Made by a program: the position numbers and the translations under genes
Notes under the pieces: generated by a model
What the model was told of the DNA's origin: nothing
Databases searched by the model: none
The model's input: the letters and a program-made list of their open reading frames with translations, nothing else
Part shown: positions 47,909 through 56,754 of the stretch, piece by piece
Layout of the letters: each line of letters starts with the position of its first letter
Position numbering within the stretch: the first letter of the stretch is position 1
Assembly: GCA_903863885.1 (NCBI GenBank)
Contig: CAIPEB010000285.1
Span: 1 to 58,374 of the forward strand
Source of the DNA: an uncultured Planctomycetaceae bacterium
GTDB lineage: Bacteria; Planctomycetota; Planctomycetia; Pirellulales; Pirellulaceae
Reading direction: 5' to 3'
Length of the DNA: 58,374 nt

Positions 47909-50065
47909 ATGGCCGCACCGAGCAGTCCGTCGGCAACGAAGCCCCCGCCGCCCGATCTGCTCGTGCTGATCGAGTGTGTCTGGCTGCACAAGTGGAAGGC
48001 CCTTGCTGCCGCCTGCCTTTTGGCTGCGTTGTTCGGGACCCTGGCTCATCTGGCGATTCGGGCACGGTTCAAAGCGACAGTTCTCGTTCGACTGGCAGCG
48101 CCGAGCGGGATTGTCGAGCGCCCCAATGAGTCTCCCGCCGCTGAACGCGGTTTCCGCAACACGCAGGGCGAACTGCTCCACATGCCCCACGTCTTGAAGC
48201 GGGCCCTCGAGGCGCAACCGGTTAAAGATCTGGGAATTCTGAAAAGTGATTCGGAGGGCATTGAAACACTGTCCAGAATGCTGTTGGTGGAATTGCCAAA
48301 AACCACGGAAATCATGCGGATCGCCATCGAGCACGAACGTGCCGACGTGGCATTTGTGCTGGTGAACGCGGTGACCGATGCGTACCTCAATGAGGTGCGG
48401 CGCGGCACCGAAGAGGAGTTCGAGAAGAAAATCGCTGCGCTGGATACGCTGCAGTCCGGCACGGAAGAGCGCCTGGCCAAGTCGTGGGACGAACTGCAGG
48501 TACTCGCCAAGGAACTGGGAGCGGGGGATCCGGCTTCGGCTTCTTTGCAGGCCCAGGCCGAGATCGAGAACTATCGCGACTTCGCCAAGCGGCTTCGCGA
48601 CCTGCAGGCCGAAAAACGCGAAGCAGAACGCCAGATCCGAGCAATCAAGTCTGCGCCCGAAGGATTGACGAAGGAGATGCCCGAGGAGGCGTCGATGCAA
48701 AGCGTCCGTTACGCGATGTTTCAGGCGAAACTCAAACGCGAAAAGGCGCTTGCCAAATGGGGACCGAATCATCCGGAGGTGCGTGCTGCGGAGACGGAGG
48801 AAAGATTGCTGGCGGCCTATTACCAGAAGACGGGCGAGGAAGCCGCAGCCCCCAAGAAGTCCCGCCAGGAGGAATTGCTGGCCGAACCGCTGGCGAAGGT
48901 CGCCCAGTTGACCAGCGAAGAACTGGCGCTGGAAACGTCGATGCGCGAGATCGAAAAGCGCCGGGAAACTCTCGGCGGCGACAATGTCGCGAGACTTGAA
49001 ATCGTTCGCAATGGAATCATGCGAGTGGAACAGTTGTGCGACCGATTGTGGCAGACGCGGGAGACCCTCGAGGTGGAACGGCACGCGGACAAGCGTGTCC
49101 AACTCGTTTCCTATGCGACACTGCCTCAATCCCGCGATACTTCCAAGCAAAAGAAGCTGACGATGGTGGGGGCGGCCGGTGGCTTCGGCCTGGCCTTCAT
49201 GCTGGTCGGAATTCTGGAATTGCTCACGGGGCGACTTCATTCGAAGCGTGATTTCGCGCGTCGCACCGAAATCGAGGTGCTGGGATACCTTCCCAAACTG
49301 CCGGCCAGGATTCCTCACAACGAGGCGATTTGCGATGCGGTCGAACGGCATCTGCTCCTGGAACTGGACATGCTCGTGGGGGCCTTGACCAACCACCCTC
49401 GAATCCCCGACGCCCGGGTGTTCATGGTGACCTCCGCCACCGAGGAACGCGAACGGGAAGGCGTAGCCCTGCATATTGCCGGCGCCCTGGCGCGGATGGG
49501 CAAGAAGACGGTCCTGGTCGATCTGGATCTCCGCGGTAAACACAAGACAGCGAACTTCGAACACGAATCCTCGATCGGCGTTTCCGAGTTGCTCCGCAGC
49601 AGCGCGGCGAATGCGCCAAGTGACGGAGAGAATGCGCTGCCTGCACCCGAGGACTCGGCGGCTTCCGCTCGCTCGCTCATCGCGGCGCCTTATGCGTCCG
49701 CGGAGAATCGCCAACTGACGGAATCCCGCTCGTACCAAGCCATCAGCCTCGACGGGCTTGATCTGAGTACCGACATGGAAGACCTTGATTACATTCCGAC
49801 CGGGGGCTCTGTCGCCAAGACGCTTCCCCTGCTCACCGATCTTCGGCTGCGGGAACTTGTGGACGAATTGAAACGCGAGTACACCTACGTGGTACTCGAT
49901 GTGGCCGCTGCGGCGCGTTATCCCGATGCGGTGCATTTGGCCTGGATGGTTGACGCAGCGATTCTGTCGGCCGGGCGAAATGTCTCCCGGGCCAACCGCA
50001 TACTCGAGGCTCAGGCAAGACTGACAGCCAGCGGGCTGCCCGTTTTCGGCCTGATGGTCGGGTGA
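47909..50065 (+). CDS. Wzc-like chain-length protein with degenerate nucleotide-binding site
   Basis: 718 aa. Two membrane helices (LAAACLLAALFGTLAHLAI and VGAAGGFGLAFMLVGILELL) flank a ~390-residue charged coiled-coil periplasmic region rich in EKKIAALD- and EAERQIRAI-type heptads, as in Wzz/GNVR proteins. The C-terminal ~230 residues align with BY-kinases. However, the Walker A position reads VTSATEEREREG (507-518) instead of a PGEGKS-type loop, so the glycines and the invariant Lys are missing. Walker A' (VLVDLDLR) survives and Walker B (VVLDVAAA) is altered. There is no C-terminal tyrosine cluster. It therefore probably lacks kinase activity. The ATG at 47909 is followed 124 bp after its end by the flippase gene on the same strand. 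Confidence 0.87.
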   Translation: MAAPSSPSATKPPPPDLLVLIECVWLHKWKALAAACLLAALFGTLAHLAIRARFKATVLVRLAAPSGIVERPNESPAAERGFRNTQGELLHMPHVLKRALEAQPVKDLGILKSDSEGIETLSRMLLVELPKTTEIMRIAIEHERADVAFVLVNAVTDAYLNEVRRGTEEEFEKKIAALDTLQSGTEERLAKSWDELQVLAKELGAGDPASASLQAQAEIENYRDFAKRLRDLQAEKREAERQIRAIKSAPEGLTKEMPEEASMQSVRYAMFQAKLKREKALAKWGPNHPEVRAAETEERLLAAYYQKTGEEAAAPKKSRQEELLAEPLAKVAQLTSEELALETSMREIEKRRETLGGDNVARLEIVRNGIMRVEQLCDRLWQTRETLEVERHADKRVQLVSYATLPQSRDTSKQKKLTMVGAAGGFGLAFMLVGILELLTGRLHSKRDFARRTEIEVLGYLPKLPARIPHNEAICDAVERHLLLELDMLVGALTNHPRIPDARVFMVTSATEEREREGVALHIAGALARMGKKTVLVDLDLRGKHKTANFEHESSIGVSELLRSSAANAPSDGENALPAPEDSAASARSLIAAPYASAENRQLTESRSYQAISLDGLDLSTDMEDLDYIPTGGSVAKTLPLLTDLRLRELVDELKREYTYVVLDVAAAARYPDAVHLAWMVDAAILSAGRNVSRANRILEAQARLTASGLPVFGLMVG

Positions 50066-50189
50066 CTCGACACCGGCTGCCGGGTGTGCGGTCGACGATT
50101 TGTCTTCACGCTTAGGGTTTGCTTTTTCGCTCCCGACGCCAGACTCCAAACCGTTTTCTTCCCTCAAACTACCGCCTGGTGATCGCGTT

Positions 50190-51650
50190 ATGGAATCGGA
50201 AAGCCTTTCGCAACAAGCCTCCCGCGGTGCGATGTGGACGCTGGGCAGCAATATCGCGGTCAGCGGAATCAGCTTTATCGGTACGGCATTCCTGGCGCGC
50301 ATCCTGACTCCCAAGGATTTCGGCCTGCTCGGCATGGCCAACCTCGTGACCGGCGTCGTGGGCCTATTCGGCCGCTTCGGCCTGGGCGCGGCAATCGTGC
50401 ACAAGACAGACGTGACTCATCAGGATCTCTCGACCGCCTTCTGGGCGAATACGGCAGCAGGCACTGTCCTGGCGCTCGCCTGCGTCGCGATCTCGCCGTT
50501 GGCCGCCCTTTTTTTCAACGAAAAGGTCGTAATGTGGGTCTTGATCGCACTGTCTCTGAACTTCGTCCTGACGGCAATGTGCTCGGTGCACAGCACGCTC
50601 ATCTATAAACGGATCGAGATGAGGCCGCTGGCCGTGATCGAGGTCATCTCGCGATTGCTGCGGGTCGGTGTGATGCTCGTCGCGGCGTTATCCGGCCTGT
50701 CCTTCTGGACCCTGGTGCTCGGCATGATCGTCGAGCGGTTCTTCAAGACTTGGGCGTTCTTTGTGATCGAACGCTGGCGCCCCGCCTTCTTCTTTTCAGC
50801 CGCGCGGTTCATGGAGATGTTTCGTTACGGACGCAATTTCTTTTTCGGCGGCTTCGTGGGATACCTGGACCAGAATATCGATTTCATCCTGACCGGCCGT
50901 CTGCTGGGAGCTGAACTTCTTGGCGTTTTTCAAATGGCCTACAACCTGCCCGCCCTGCTGTGGACCTACCTCAGCGAGAGCGTGGGAATCGTCGCATTTC
51001 CCGTTTTCTGCAAGGTTCAGGACGATAACGAACGGCTGGTCCGCGGGATCACGAAGATCATTCGGTACATCGCCGTCGGCGTGTTTCCGATCCTTGTCGG
51101 CCTCAGCCTGACCGCCCACGATTTCATATTGGTGGTCTACGGCAAGAAATGGCTGCTGGCCGTGGCACCTATGCAGGTCCTTTGCTTCAGCGCAGCGCTG
51201 GCTTCCATCAACACCGTAATCTCACCGCTTTTTAATGCCAAGGGACGTCCCGATATCTACCTGAAGTGGAGCATGCTACGGATGCCGGCTATGATCCTGG
51301 CCGTCTTCATTGGAGTCGAACTCGGTGGATTGGTTGGCATGGCCTGGGGCGAGGCGATCGTGGAAATCCTGTCGCTTCTCATGGTGTATCAGGCCTTCCA
51401 ACTGATGGACGAAGACCTGAGGCCTTACTTCAGGGCTATGGTGCCGGGCGGCGCGGCGACTCTGGTTATGGTCGTCATGGTGCTGCTTCTGAATCAGATC
51501 CCCTGGCTCGAACAAACGCGTCCCTTCGTCCGGTTGCTCATCAACGCGGCATTCGGCGCAACGATCTACACCGCCACGCTCGCGATCGGTTTCCGTGAGA
51601 CGTTCGCCGACGTGTGGGAAATAGTGAAGCACCGCCTGCTTCCGAGATAG
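50190..51650 (+). CDS. Wzx-like polysaccharide flippase (MOP superfamily)
   Basis: 486 aa with about 12-14 hydrophobic helices. The N-terminal block SRGAMWTLGSNIAVSGISFIGTAFLARILTPKDFG, seen here in parts, is typical of polysaccharide-synthesis (PST) flippases that move lipid-linked sugar units across the inner membrane. LGAELLGVFQMAYNLP and VVYGKKWL in the second half repeat the pattern. I place the start at the ATG 50190 because the open frame before it (from a TTG at 50100) encodes a Ser/Pro-rich stretch with no signal. No strong SD is seen. It forms an export module with the Wzc-like gene, although polymerase, priming and outer-membrane genes are not in the window. Confidence 0.9.
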   Translation: MESESLSQQASRGAMWTLGSNIAVSGISFIGTAFLARILTPKDFGLLGMANLVTGVVGLFGRFGLGAAIVHKTDVTHQDLSTAFWANTAAGTVLALACVAISPLAALFFNEKVVMWVLIALSLNFVLTAMCSVHSTLIYKRIEMRPLAVIEVISRLLRVGVMLVAALSGLSFWTLVLGMIVERFFKTWAFFVIERWRPAFFFSAARFMEMFRYGRNFFFGGFVGYLDQNIDFILTGRLLGAELLGVFQMAYNLPALLWTYLSESVGIVAFPVFCKVQDDNERLVRGITKIIRYIAVGVFPILVGLSLTAHDFILVVYGKKWLLAVAPMQVLCFSAALASINTVISPLFNAKGRPDIYLKWSMLRMPAMILAVFIGVELGGLVGMAWGEAIVEILSLLMVYQAFQLMDEDLRPYFRAMVPGGAATLVMVVMVLLLNQIPWLEQTRPFVRLLINAAFGATIYTATLAIGFRETFADVWEIVKHRLLPR

Positions 51651-51730
51651 GACGATCGCGCAGCGCCTTCGCTTCACGAGCACTGGTCTCGACGGACAGG
51701 TGCAGGCAGATCCGACGCGACTGCCGCGGA

Positions 51731-52909
51731 CTATACCAGCTTCCAGCGGGCCTGGCGGAGCACGGCGCGCGGCGATTCCTTCATCGCTTCGTACCACACC
51801 GTTAACAGCGAACCGTCCGCCAATTCGACGGTGCTCGGATAGCCCAGATCCCCGGAAGTCCCGTCGCCGGATATGATCATGGCTTCCGACCACGTGCGTC
51901 CGTCGTCCGTACTGAGCCGAGCTTGGTTGCCCAGTGGCGTGCGGCGGTGTCCGTAGGTCATCAGAATCGCGCCGCTGCGAAGCTTCAGCAGGTGAGAAGG
52001 CAGGCCCCACACGCCGATTTCGTGAGGCACGGACCACGTCTTGCCGCCGTCCTCGGACTCGCACTGCAGCGTCTCACCCGAGTTCGCGCGGTTGTGGTTG
52101 CGGATCTGAACGAGAATCCGTCCGCTGTTCGATTCGACAGCGTGCAACTCGTGGTAGTCGTCCGCGCTGTCGCCCGGGCGAGGTGTGATCGCCGACAACC
52201 ACTGCCACGTCTGCCCGTCGTCACGCGACTCGCAAACGCCGGTGCGTTTTTCGCCGGTCCAGAGTTCCTTTCCCGCGTAAAGCAGGCGTCCGTCCCGCAG
52301 TTGGATCGGACCGTGAGGACTGTTGACGATGCTCGAGTATCTCGGCGACCAGGTTCGCCCGCCGTCGGTGGAACGAATCATCCATTGTCCCAGTTCCGAC
52401 TGACGCTGCTCCGCACTCAGCCGTTGATGAGCGGCCTGCCAACGCGCCAGACGATCGGGCGGCCACGCACCGACCGCTCCTTTTTCGATCTTCTCCGCCG
52501 CGTTCAATTGCGGTTCGTACGCCAATGACGTAAACGTCGTAATCAGCAGAGTACCGTTCCGTGTTTCGAGAACCCCCGCATCGCGGTCATCAATATCGCT
52601 GTCCAGCACGGTCCGCGGCCATCCCCAAGTCTTTCCGTCGTCGCCGGATACGTAGAGGTCCACCCGGCCAAACGGACATACATGCTCCTCCCGCCCTCCG
52701 GAACAAACCGACAGCAGTTGGCCGTTGCTCCGCCGTGCGACGGTCGGCCAGCCGTGGTAGTACCGGTCATCCAGAGTGATCACGCGGGTCTCAATCACCT
52801 CACAGCCCGCACCGTTCGAAGCGGCTGCCTTTCGATTCAACAGCAGGAAAGCTGATGTTCCGGCAGCAGCGTGCAAAAACCGGCGACGCGACAAAGACCG
52901 TGGACGCAT
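51731..52909 (-). CDS. Tat-exported sialidase-like five-Asp-box propeller
   Basis: 392 aa. The N-terminus has a twin-arginine signal (SRRRFLHAAAG). The body is a six-bladed BNR propeller with five Asp-boxes: SGDDGKTW, STDGGRTW, SRDDGQTW, SEDGGKTW and STDDGRTW. The HELHAVESNSGRILVQIRNHNR block resembles exo-sialidases and related glycosidases. A canonical FRIP motif is not visible (PTVARR at the equivalent place), so sialidase activity is uncertain. GGAG stands 7 nt before the ATG at 52909; the extra ATG at 52924 has none. Stop is convergent with the flippase (80 bp). The outer-membrane protein gene lies 171 bp upstream on the same strand. Confidence 0.87.
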   Translation of the reverse strand: MRPRSLSRRRFLHAAAGTSAFLLLNRKAAASNGAGCEVIETRVITLDDRYYHGWPTVARRSNGQLLSVCSGGREEHVCPFGRVDLYVSGDDGKTWGWPRTVLDSDIDDRDAGVLETRNGTLLITTFTSLAYEPQLNAAEKIEKGAVGAWPPDRLARWQAAHQRLSAEQRQSELGQWMIRSTDGGRTWSPRYSSIVNSPHGPIQLRDGRLLYAGKELWTGEKRTGVCESRDDGQTWQWLSAITPRPGDSADDYHELHAVESNSGRILVQIRNHNRANSGETLQCESEDGGKTWSVPHEIGVWGLPSHLLKLRSGAILMTYGHRRTPLGNQARLSTDDGRTWSEAMIISGDGTSGDLGYPSTVELADGSLLTVWYEAMKESPRAVLRQARWKLV

Positions 52910-53080
52910 GGTGCAACTCCGCATCGAAGAAGGCCGATTTCGACAACAACGCGGATGTGTATTCTACCGGCAACGAACACGGCCCGCGCGGGCATGGCGC
53001 CTTTCGCCAACCGGGCACGGACCGCAATGCAGGTGCGTCGGCTCGGGCTGTCGTGTCGTCGCCCCGGTTGTCCGCCCGGA

Positions 53081-54043
53081 TCAGAACCGATAGCCGCCGC
53101 CGACGCCGCCGAAGAAATCGTCGGAATCCGGCGTGAGGCCAACACCCGCGCGGATGTCGGCGACCAGATTGTCGGTGAGGTAATAGTCCACGCCGATGTT
53201 GTAATAGGCTTCGGCGTAGTTCTTTTCCAGTCCGTACGAAAAGATGCCATACAACTCGTTGTACATCGACATCCGCTCCGTCAGTTCCGTGCCGACTGCC
53301 GCGGATTGATGCCAGGCAGTGAAACGATCGGCGGCGGGTTCCTCCGGCACAAGACCGAAGTCACCGAGAGCCTGGGTTCCGAAACCGGTGGAGCCATAAA
53401 TCTCCGATCGCTCGGAGATGTGCCATCCGTAGATGTAGTCCATGCCGAATTCATCGCGCTTGGTCGAAAAAGCATCGCCGCCGGTCGGCGCCGTGAAGCG
53501 CAGTTCGGTGGCGCTTTCAGGAATCAGACCGTCCTGATCCGTCGTGCGAAGCTTGACGCTGAACCGCAGATCTTCGGCTCCGTCAATGTTTTCGACTTCC
53601 TGCACGAAACTCCATGCGTATGTCCAGCGCGCGCGAACCTCGATATCGTCGGTCAAGCCGAAACGCAACAGCATTTCCGGCGTGGTGTGCGAATGCTCAA
53701 CCTCTTCCTCGAGGTCGGAGTAGAAATACGTGTAACCGCCTTCAATCTGCGCAACGTGACGTCCGACGGTCTTGGTAGACTGCGTGAAATCGTGCCGCTC
53801 TGTCTCGATCCGCTCTTCGTAGGGATCGTGACTCGAGCCGTTTCGTCCAAGGTAGAACAGGTCATCAAGGAACTTGATTCGCGGCCCGCTATTCTCGGCG
53901 GCAGACGCTTCCCCGCTGCCAACCACGCCCTGGTCGCTGATCGAAATCGAGTCCTGGGCCGAGACACTGAACGGTCCCGACGCCGCAAAGACGGCCAGGA
54001 TCGCCCAGATTACTTTATTTTGAGGCATCATCCTCGACGCCAT
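53081..54043 (-). CDS. Predicted outer-membrane beta-barrel protein
   Basis: 320 aa with a signal peptide (VIWAILAVFAASGPFSVSAQ). After a variable ~60-residue segment, alternating amphipathic strands such as QIEGGYTYFYSDLEEE, IEVRARWTYAWSFV, AEAYYNIGVDYYL and VADIRAGVGLT fit a beta-barrel. The final residues GGGYRF end in Phe, as in many outer-membrane proteins recognised by the BAM machinery. This looks like the phenol-degradation MetA/outer-membrane-transporter group. AAGGAG lies 7 nt before the ATG at 54043; the ORF to 54070 adds nine residues without a site. Its substrate is unknown. The divergent gap on its far side (54044-54509) contains only the tandem repeat at 54161. Confidence 0.82.
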   Translation of the reverse strand: MASRMMPQNKVIWAILAVFAASGPFSVSAQDSISISDQGVVGSGEASAAENSGPRIKFLDDLFYLGRNGSSHDPYEERIETERHDFTQSTKTVGRHVAQIEGGYTYFYSDLEEEVEHSHTTPEMLLRFGLTDDIEVRARWTYAWSFVQEVENIDGAEDLRFSVKLRTTDQDGLIPESATELRFTAPTGGDAFSTKRDEFGMDYIYGWHISERSEIYGSTGFGTQALGDFGLVPEEPAADRFTAWHQSAAVGTELTERMSMYNELYGIFSYGLEKNYAEAYYNIGVDYYLTDNLVADIRAGVGLTPDSDDFFGGVGGGYRF

Positions 54044-54160
54044 TTCCCGCTCCTTCCGCACAATCGGCACGTATCGAGTCTGCTTATCGTCACGCCATTG
54101 CTTAATCGATAAACTCGTTTCACGCGGCCCCTACAAGGTCGCCATCTTCAGAATCCTTAA

Positions 54161-54202
54161 GAGTCTGGAGTCTGGAGTCTGGAGTCCGGAGTCCGGAGTC
54201 CG
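54161..54202. repeat. Six tandem 7-bp repeats GAGTCTG/GAGTCCG
   Basis: Three copies of GAGTCTG are followed without a gap by three copies of GAGTCCG. The array lies in a 466-bp gap between divergent genes with nothing else I can identify. Copy number could vary between strains. Confidence 0.85.
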
Positions 54203-54509
54203 GTGAAAACGTGCCGCGGTTTGGCGCGGATGAGACACGGATCTCAGCGACATTCCCGTTTCCATCACAACGAAACTCGGCAAGACAGGAAGACTCTGTG
54301 GATTGCCGCGGGTCTGCGGGATCGTGAACCGGAAACGGAACTCCTGTCGCCTGTTTGGTGCCACCTCCGGCCGGGACTCCGTGTCTGAGGCACAGTCGGG
54401 ATACAATTCCGGCAGAATCAGAACGGGCGGTGTCGGATCAGGTCTAGCGTGATGGGTCGACGTCCGGACCTTCGCCAAAGAGTCACTTCAACAGTAGGCG
54501 GCCAGTCGC

Positions 54510-55208
54510 ATGGCGGTTCACACGATACAGGCTTTGAACGATTTGATCGTCGGCTGCAACCGTTGTCCACGACTTCGCAATCACTGTAGGGAAGTGGGGC
54601 GGCACAAGCGGGCGGCCTTTGCGGACTGCGATTACTGGCAGAAGCCCGTTCCCAATTTCGGTGATAGCGGTGCGAAAGTGCTGATCGTCGGGTTGGCTCC
54701 TGCCGCGCACGGAGCCAATCGAACGGGGAGGATGTTCACGGGGGACCGCAGCGGACTGTGGCTGTACCGGGCGCTGCACAAGGCCGGATTCGCCAATCAA
54801 CCCTGTTCGACCGGTCTTGATGACGGGCTGAGTTTGAAGGGCTGTCTCATTACGGCCGTATGCCATTGCGCGCCGCCCGCCAACAAACCGGAGCGAGGCG
54901 AGATCGCGAACTGCCGCGAGTGGCTTGACCGCACGCTGGATCTGACGATGCCGAATGTCGTGATCGCGCTTGGCCAGATCGCCTGGAGTTCGGTTCTCGT
55001 ATGTGCGACGGAGCGCAAGTGGTGGACGGGGCCGCGTCCCCGGTTCGGACACTCAGCATGCGTTCAACTGGGCGAGGGGCGCTGGCTCTTGGGAAGCTAC
55101 CACCCCAGTCAGCAGAACACGTTCACGGGCCGTCTCACGGAACCGATGTTCGACGCCGTGTTTTCCAGGGCGCTCGAACTTGCTGGAAATCTCCGTCGCA
55201 GCGATTGA
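54510..55208 (+). CDS. udgB: Type-5 uracil-DNA glycosylase (UdgB-like)
   Basis: 232 aa. The N-terminal [11 protein letters not shown] supplies cysteines for a 4Fe-4S cluster, with further Cys later (CHCAPP). [19 protein letters not shown] is the family-5 motif A, and [16 protein letters not shown] is the conserved C-terminal catalytic/DNA-binding motif. These enzymes remove uracil, and sometimes hypoxanthine or other damaged bases, from DNA in the cytoplasm. The ATG at 54510 is preceded by AGGCGG. It stands alone between the tandem repeat region and the next oxidoreductase gene (95 bp away). All expected motifs appear intact and length is normal. Confidence 0.9.
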   Translation: MAVHTIQALNDLIVGCNRCPRLRNHCREVGRHKRAAFADCDYWQKPVPNFGDSGAKVLIVGLAPAAHGANRTGRMFTGDRSGLWLYRALHKAGFANQPCSTGLDDGLSLKGCLITAVCHCAPPANKPERGEIANCREWLDRTLDLTMPNVVIALGQIAWSSVLVCATERKWWTGPRPRFGHSACVQLGEGRWLLGSYHPSQQNTFTGRLTEPMFDAVFSRALELAGNLRRSD

Positions 55209-55303
55209 CGCGCTCTCGCGATTGATTCGCGGCGGAAACTTGGCGATATTACGCGCGGAAGGTTTGGACCGAACACGCTACTCGGCCGTACAGGAGATCT
55301 CCG

Positions 55304-56734
55304 ATGCGCATGAACCGTAGACGATTCGTCAAGCAGACGCTCACAACTGCAGCGGCTATCGGTCTGCCGATGATTTCCCGCGGCCGCGTGCTGGGAGCTA
55401 ACGAAGAGATCCGCATCGCGATGGTGGGATGCGGAGTCCGCAACTCCGCTCACATCGACTCGTTCGGCCCGCAGCCAGGCGTCAAGCTGGTTGCCGTATG
55501 CGATCCGGACAGTTCGCGGGTCAGCTCCAGGGCCCAGGTGATCGAATCCAGGTTCGGCAATCGGCCCGAGCAGGTGGCGGACGTGCGGAAGCTGATGGAC
55601 AAGAAAGACTTCGACGTCGTTTCAATCGCGACGATGCAATACTGGCACTCGCTGCCCACAATCTGGGCGTGTCAGACCGGCCGGCACGTATATGTGGAAA
55701 AGCCCCTGGCGCATTACATCTGGGAGGGGCGCCAGATGGTCAATGCGGCACGGAAATACGACCGGCTCGTGCAGATCGGAACGCAGGCCCGCTCACGCGT
55801 CGCCGACCAGAAATCCATCGAGTTCATCCGGGGCGGATCGCTCGGCAAAATCCAGTACATCGTCTGCTTCGCGAACAAGGGCCGAGCTTCGATCGGCAAA
55901 CGCTCGGAACCGCTGCCCATTCCGGAAACTCTCGACTACGAATTGTGGTGCGGTCCGGCGCGCAAGGAGCCGATCTATCGCAATCAGATTCAATACGACT
56001 GCAGTTTCACCTGGAATATGGGCGACGGCGAGTCCTGCAACCAGGGCGTTCACGAAATCGACGTTGCCCGCTGGCTGCTCGGCGAGACGACACTTCCGCG
56101 GCGAGTCATGAGTCTCGGCGGCCGATTCGCGTTCAACGACGCCGGGGATGTTCCGAACACGCAGATCACTTGCTACGACTATCCGTCGGCACCGATCCTG
56201 TACGAGGTGCACAATATGCGGGCCGGCAAGAACACCAACGCGATGCCGAACTTCCGCGGCCAGGCCGTGGACACGTGCGTGCAATGCGAAGGCGGTTACG
56301 TGATGATGCACAGCGGTCAGGTCTATGACAAAGAAAACAAGCTGATCAAGGAGTTCAGCCGCAGCGAAGACCATTTCGCCAACTTTATCCGGGCGGTGCG
56401 CAGCGGCAAGCGATCGGACCTTAACGCGGATATCCTGGAAGGACATCTTTCCACGAACATCTGTCACGCGGGCAATATCTCCTACCGGCTTGGAAAGAAA
56501 GCCCCGGCACAGGAGATTCGCGACCGGATCGGCAATATGCCGCCCTTCGTCGAGATGTTCGACCGCTATCTCGATCATCTCAAGGCACACGAGATAGACC
56601 CCGGCGAGACAACGCTCGGCCCATGGCTGGAGGCAGACGGTGACAAAGAGGGATTCCGGAACAACGCTCAGGCGAACGAACTGGTCAAGGGCTTCTACCG
56701 CGAGCCGTTCCAGGTTCCCGAGGTGACCGTCTGA
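55304..56734 (+). CDS. Gfo/Idh/MocA family oxidoreductase, Tat-exported
   Basis: 476 aa. The N-terminus MRMNRRRFVKQTLTTAAA is a twin-arginine signal. The Rossmann fold follows (IRIAMVGCGVRNSAH near residue 38), then VYVEKPLAHYIWE with the usual catalytic-Lys motif near residue 130, and the alpha/beta C-domain with GESCNQGVHEIDVARWLLG. It resembles the family that acts on modified sugars or inositols with NAD(P). AGGAG lies 7 nt before the ATG at 55304. Its stop is 20 bp from the cupin-like gene, so the pair is probably an operon. About 60 residues longer than the first oxidoreductase at 623-1879, mainly in the C-terminal part. Confidence 0.9.
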   Translation: MRMNRRRFVKQTLTTAAAIGLPMISRGRVLGANEEIRIAMVGCGVRNSAHIDSFGPQPGVKLVAVCDPDSSRVSSRAQVIESRFGNRPEQVADVRKLMDKKDFDVVSIATMQYWHSLPTIWACQTGRHVYVEKPLAHYIWEGRQMVNAARKYDRLVQIGTQARSRVADQKSIEFIRGGSLGKIQYIVCFANKGRASIGKRSEPLPIPETLDYELWCGPARKEPIYRNQIQYDCSFTWNMGDGESCNQGVHEIDVARWLLGETTLPRRVMSLGGRFAFNDAGDVPNTQITCYDYPSAPILYEVHNMRAGKNTNAMPNFRGQAVDTCVQCEGGYVMMHSGQVYDKENKLIKEFSRSEDHFANFIRAVRSGKRSDLNADILEGHLSTNICHAGNISYRLGKKAPAQEIRDRIGNMPPFVEMFDRYLDHLKAHEIDPGETTLGPWLEADGDKEGFRNNAQANELVKGFYREPFQVPEVTV

Positions 56735-56754
56735 CCCCGACAGGAGAACGCAAA

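Noticed and set aside
47888-50404. Long open frame (838 codons) opposite the Wzc-like gene
   Set aside because: Antisense shadow; its sequence is rich in Arg/Gln/His as expected from reading the reverse strand of coding DNA.
51731-52909. Confident sialidase assignment
   Set aside because: Asp-boxes are clear, but the canonical FRIP motif and arginine triad were not identified, so only sialidase-like is claimed.
54161-54202. Tandem repeats as a CRISPR array
   Set aside because: Units are 7 bp, adjacent and without spacers; no cas genes occur in the window.
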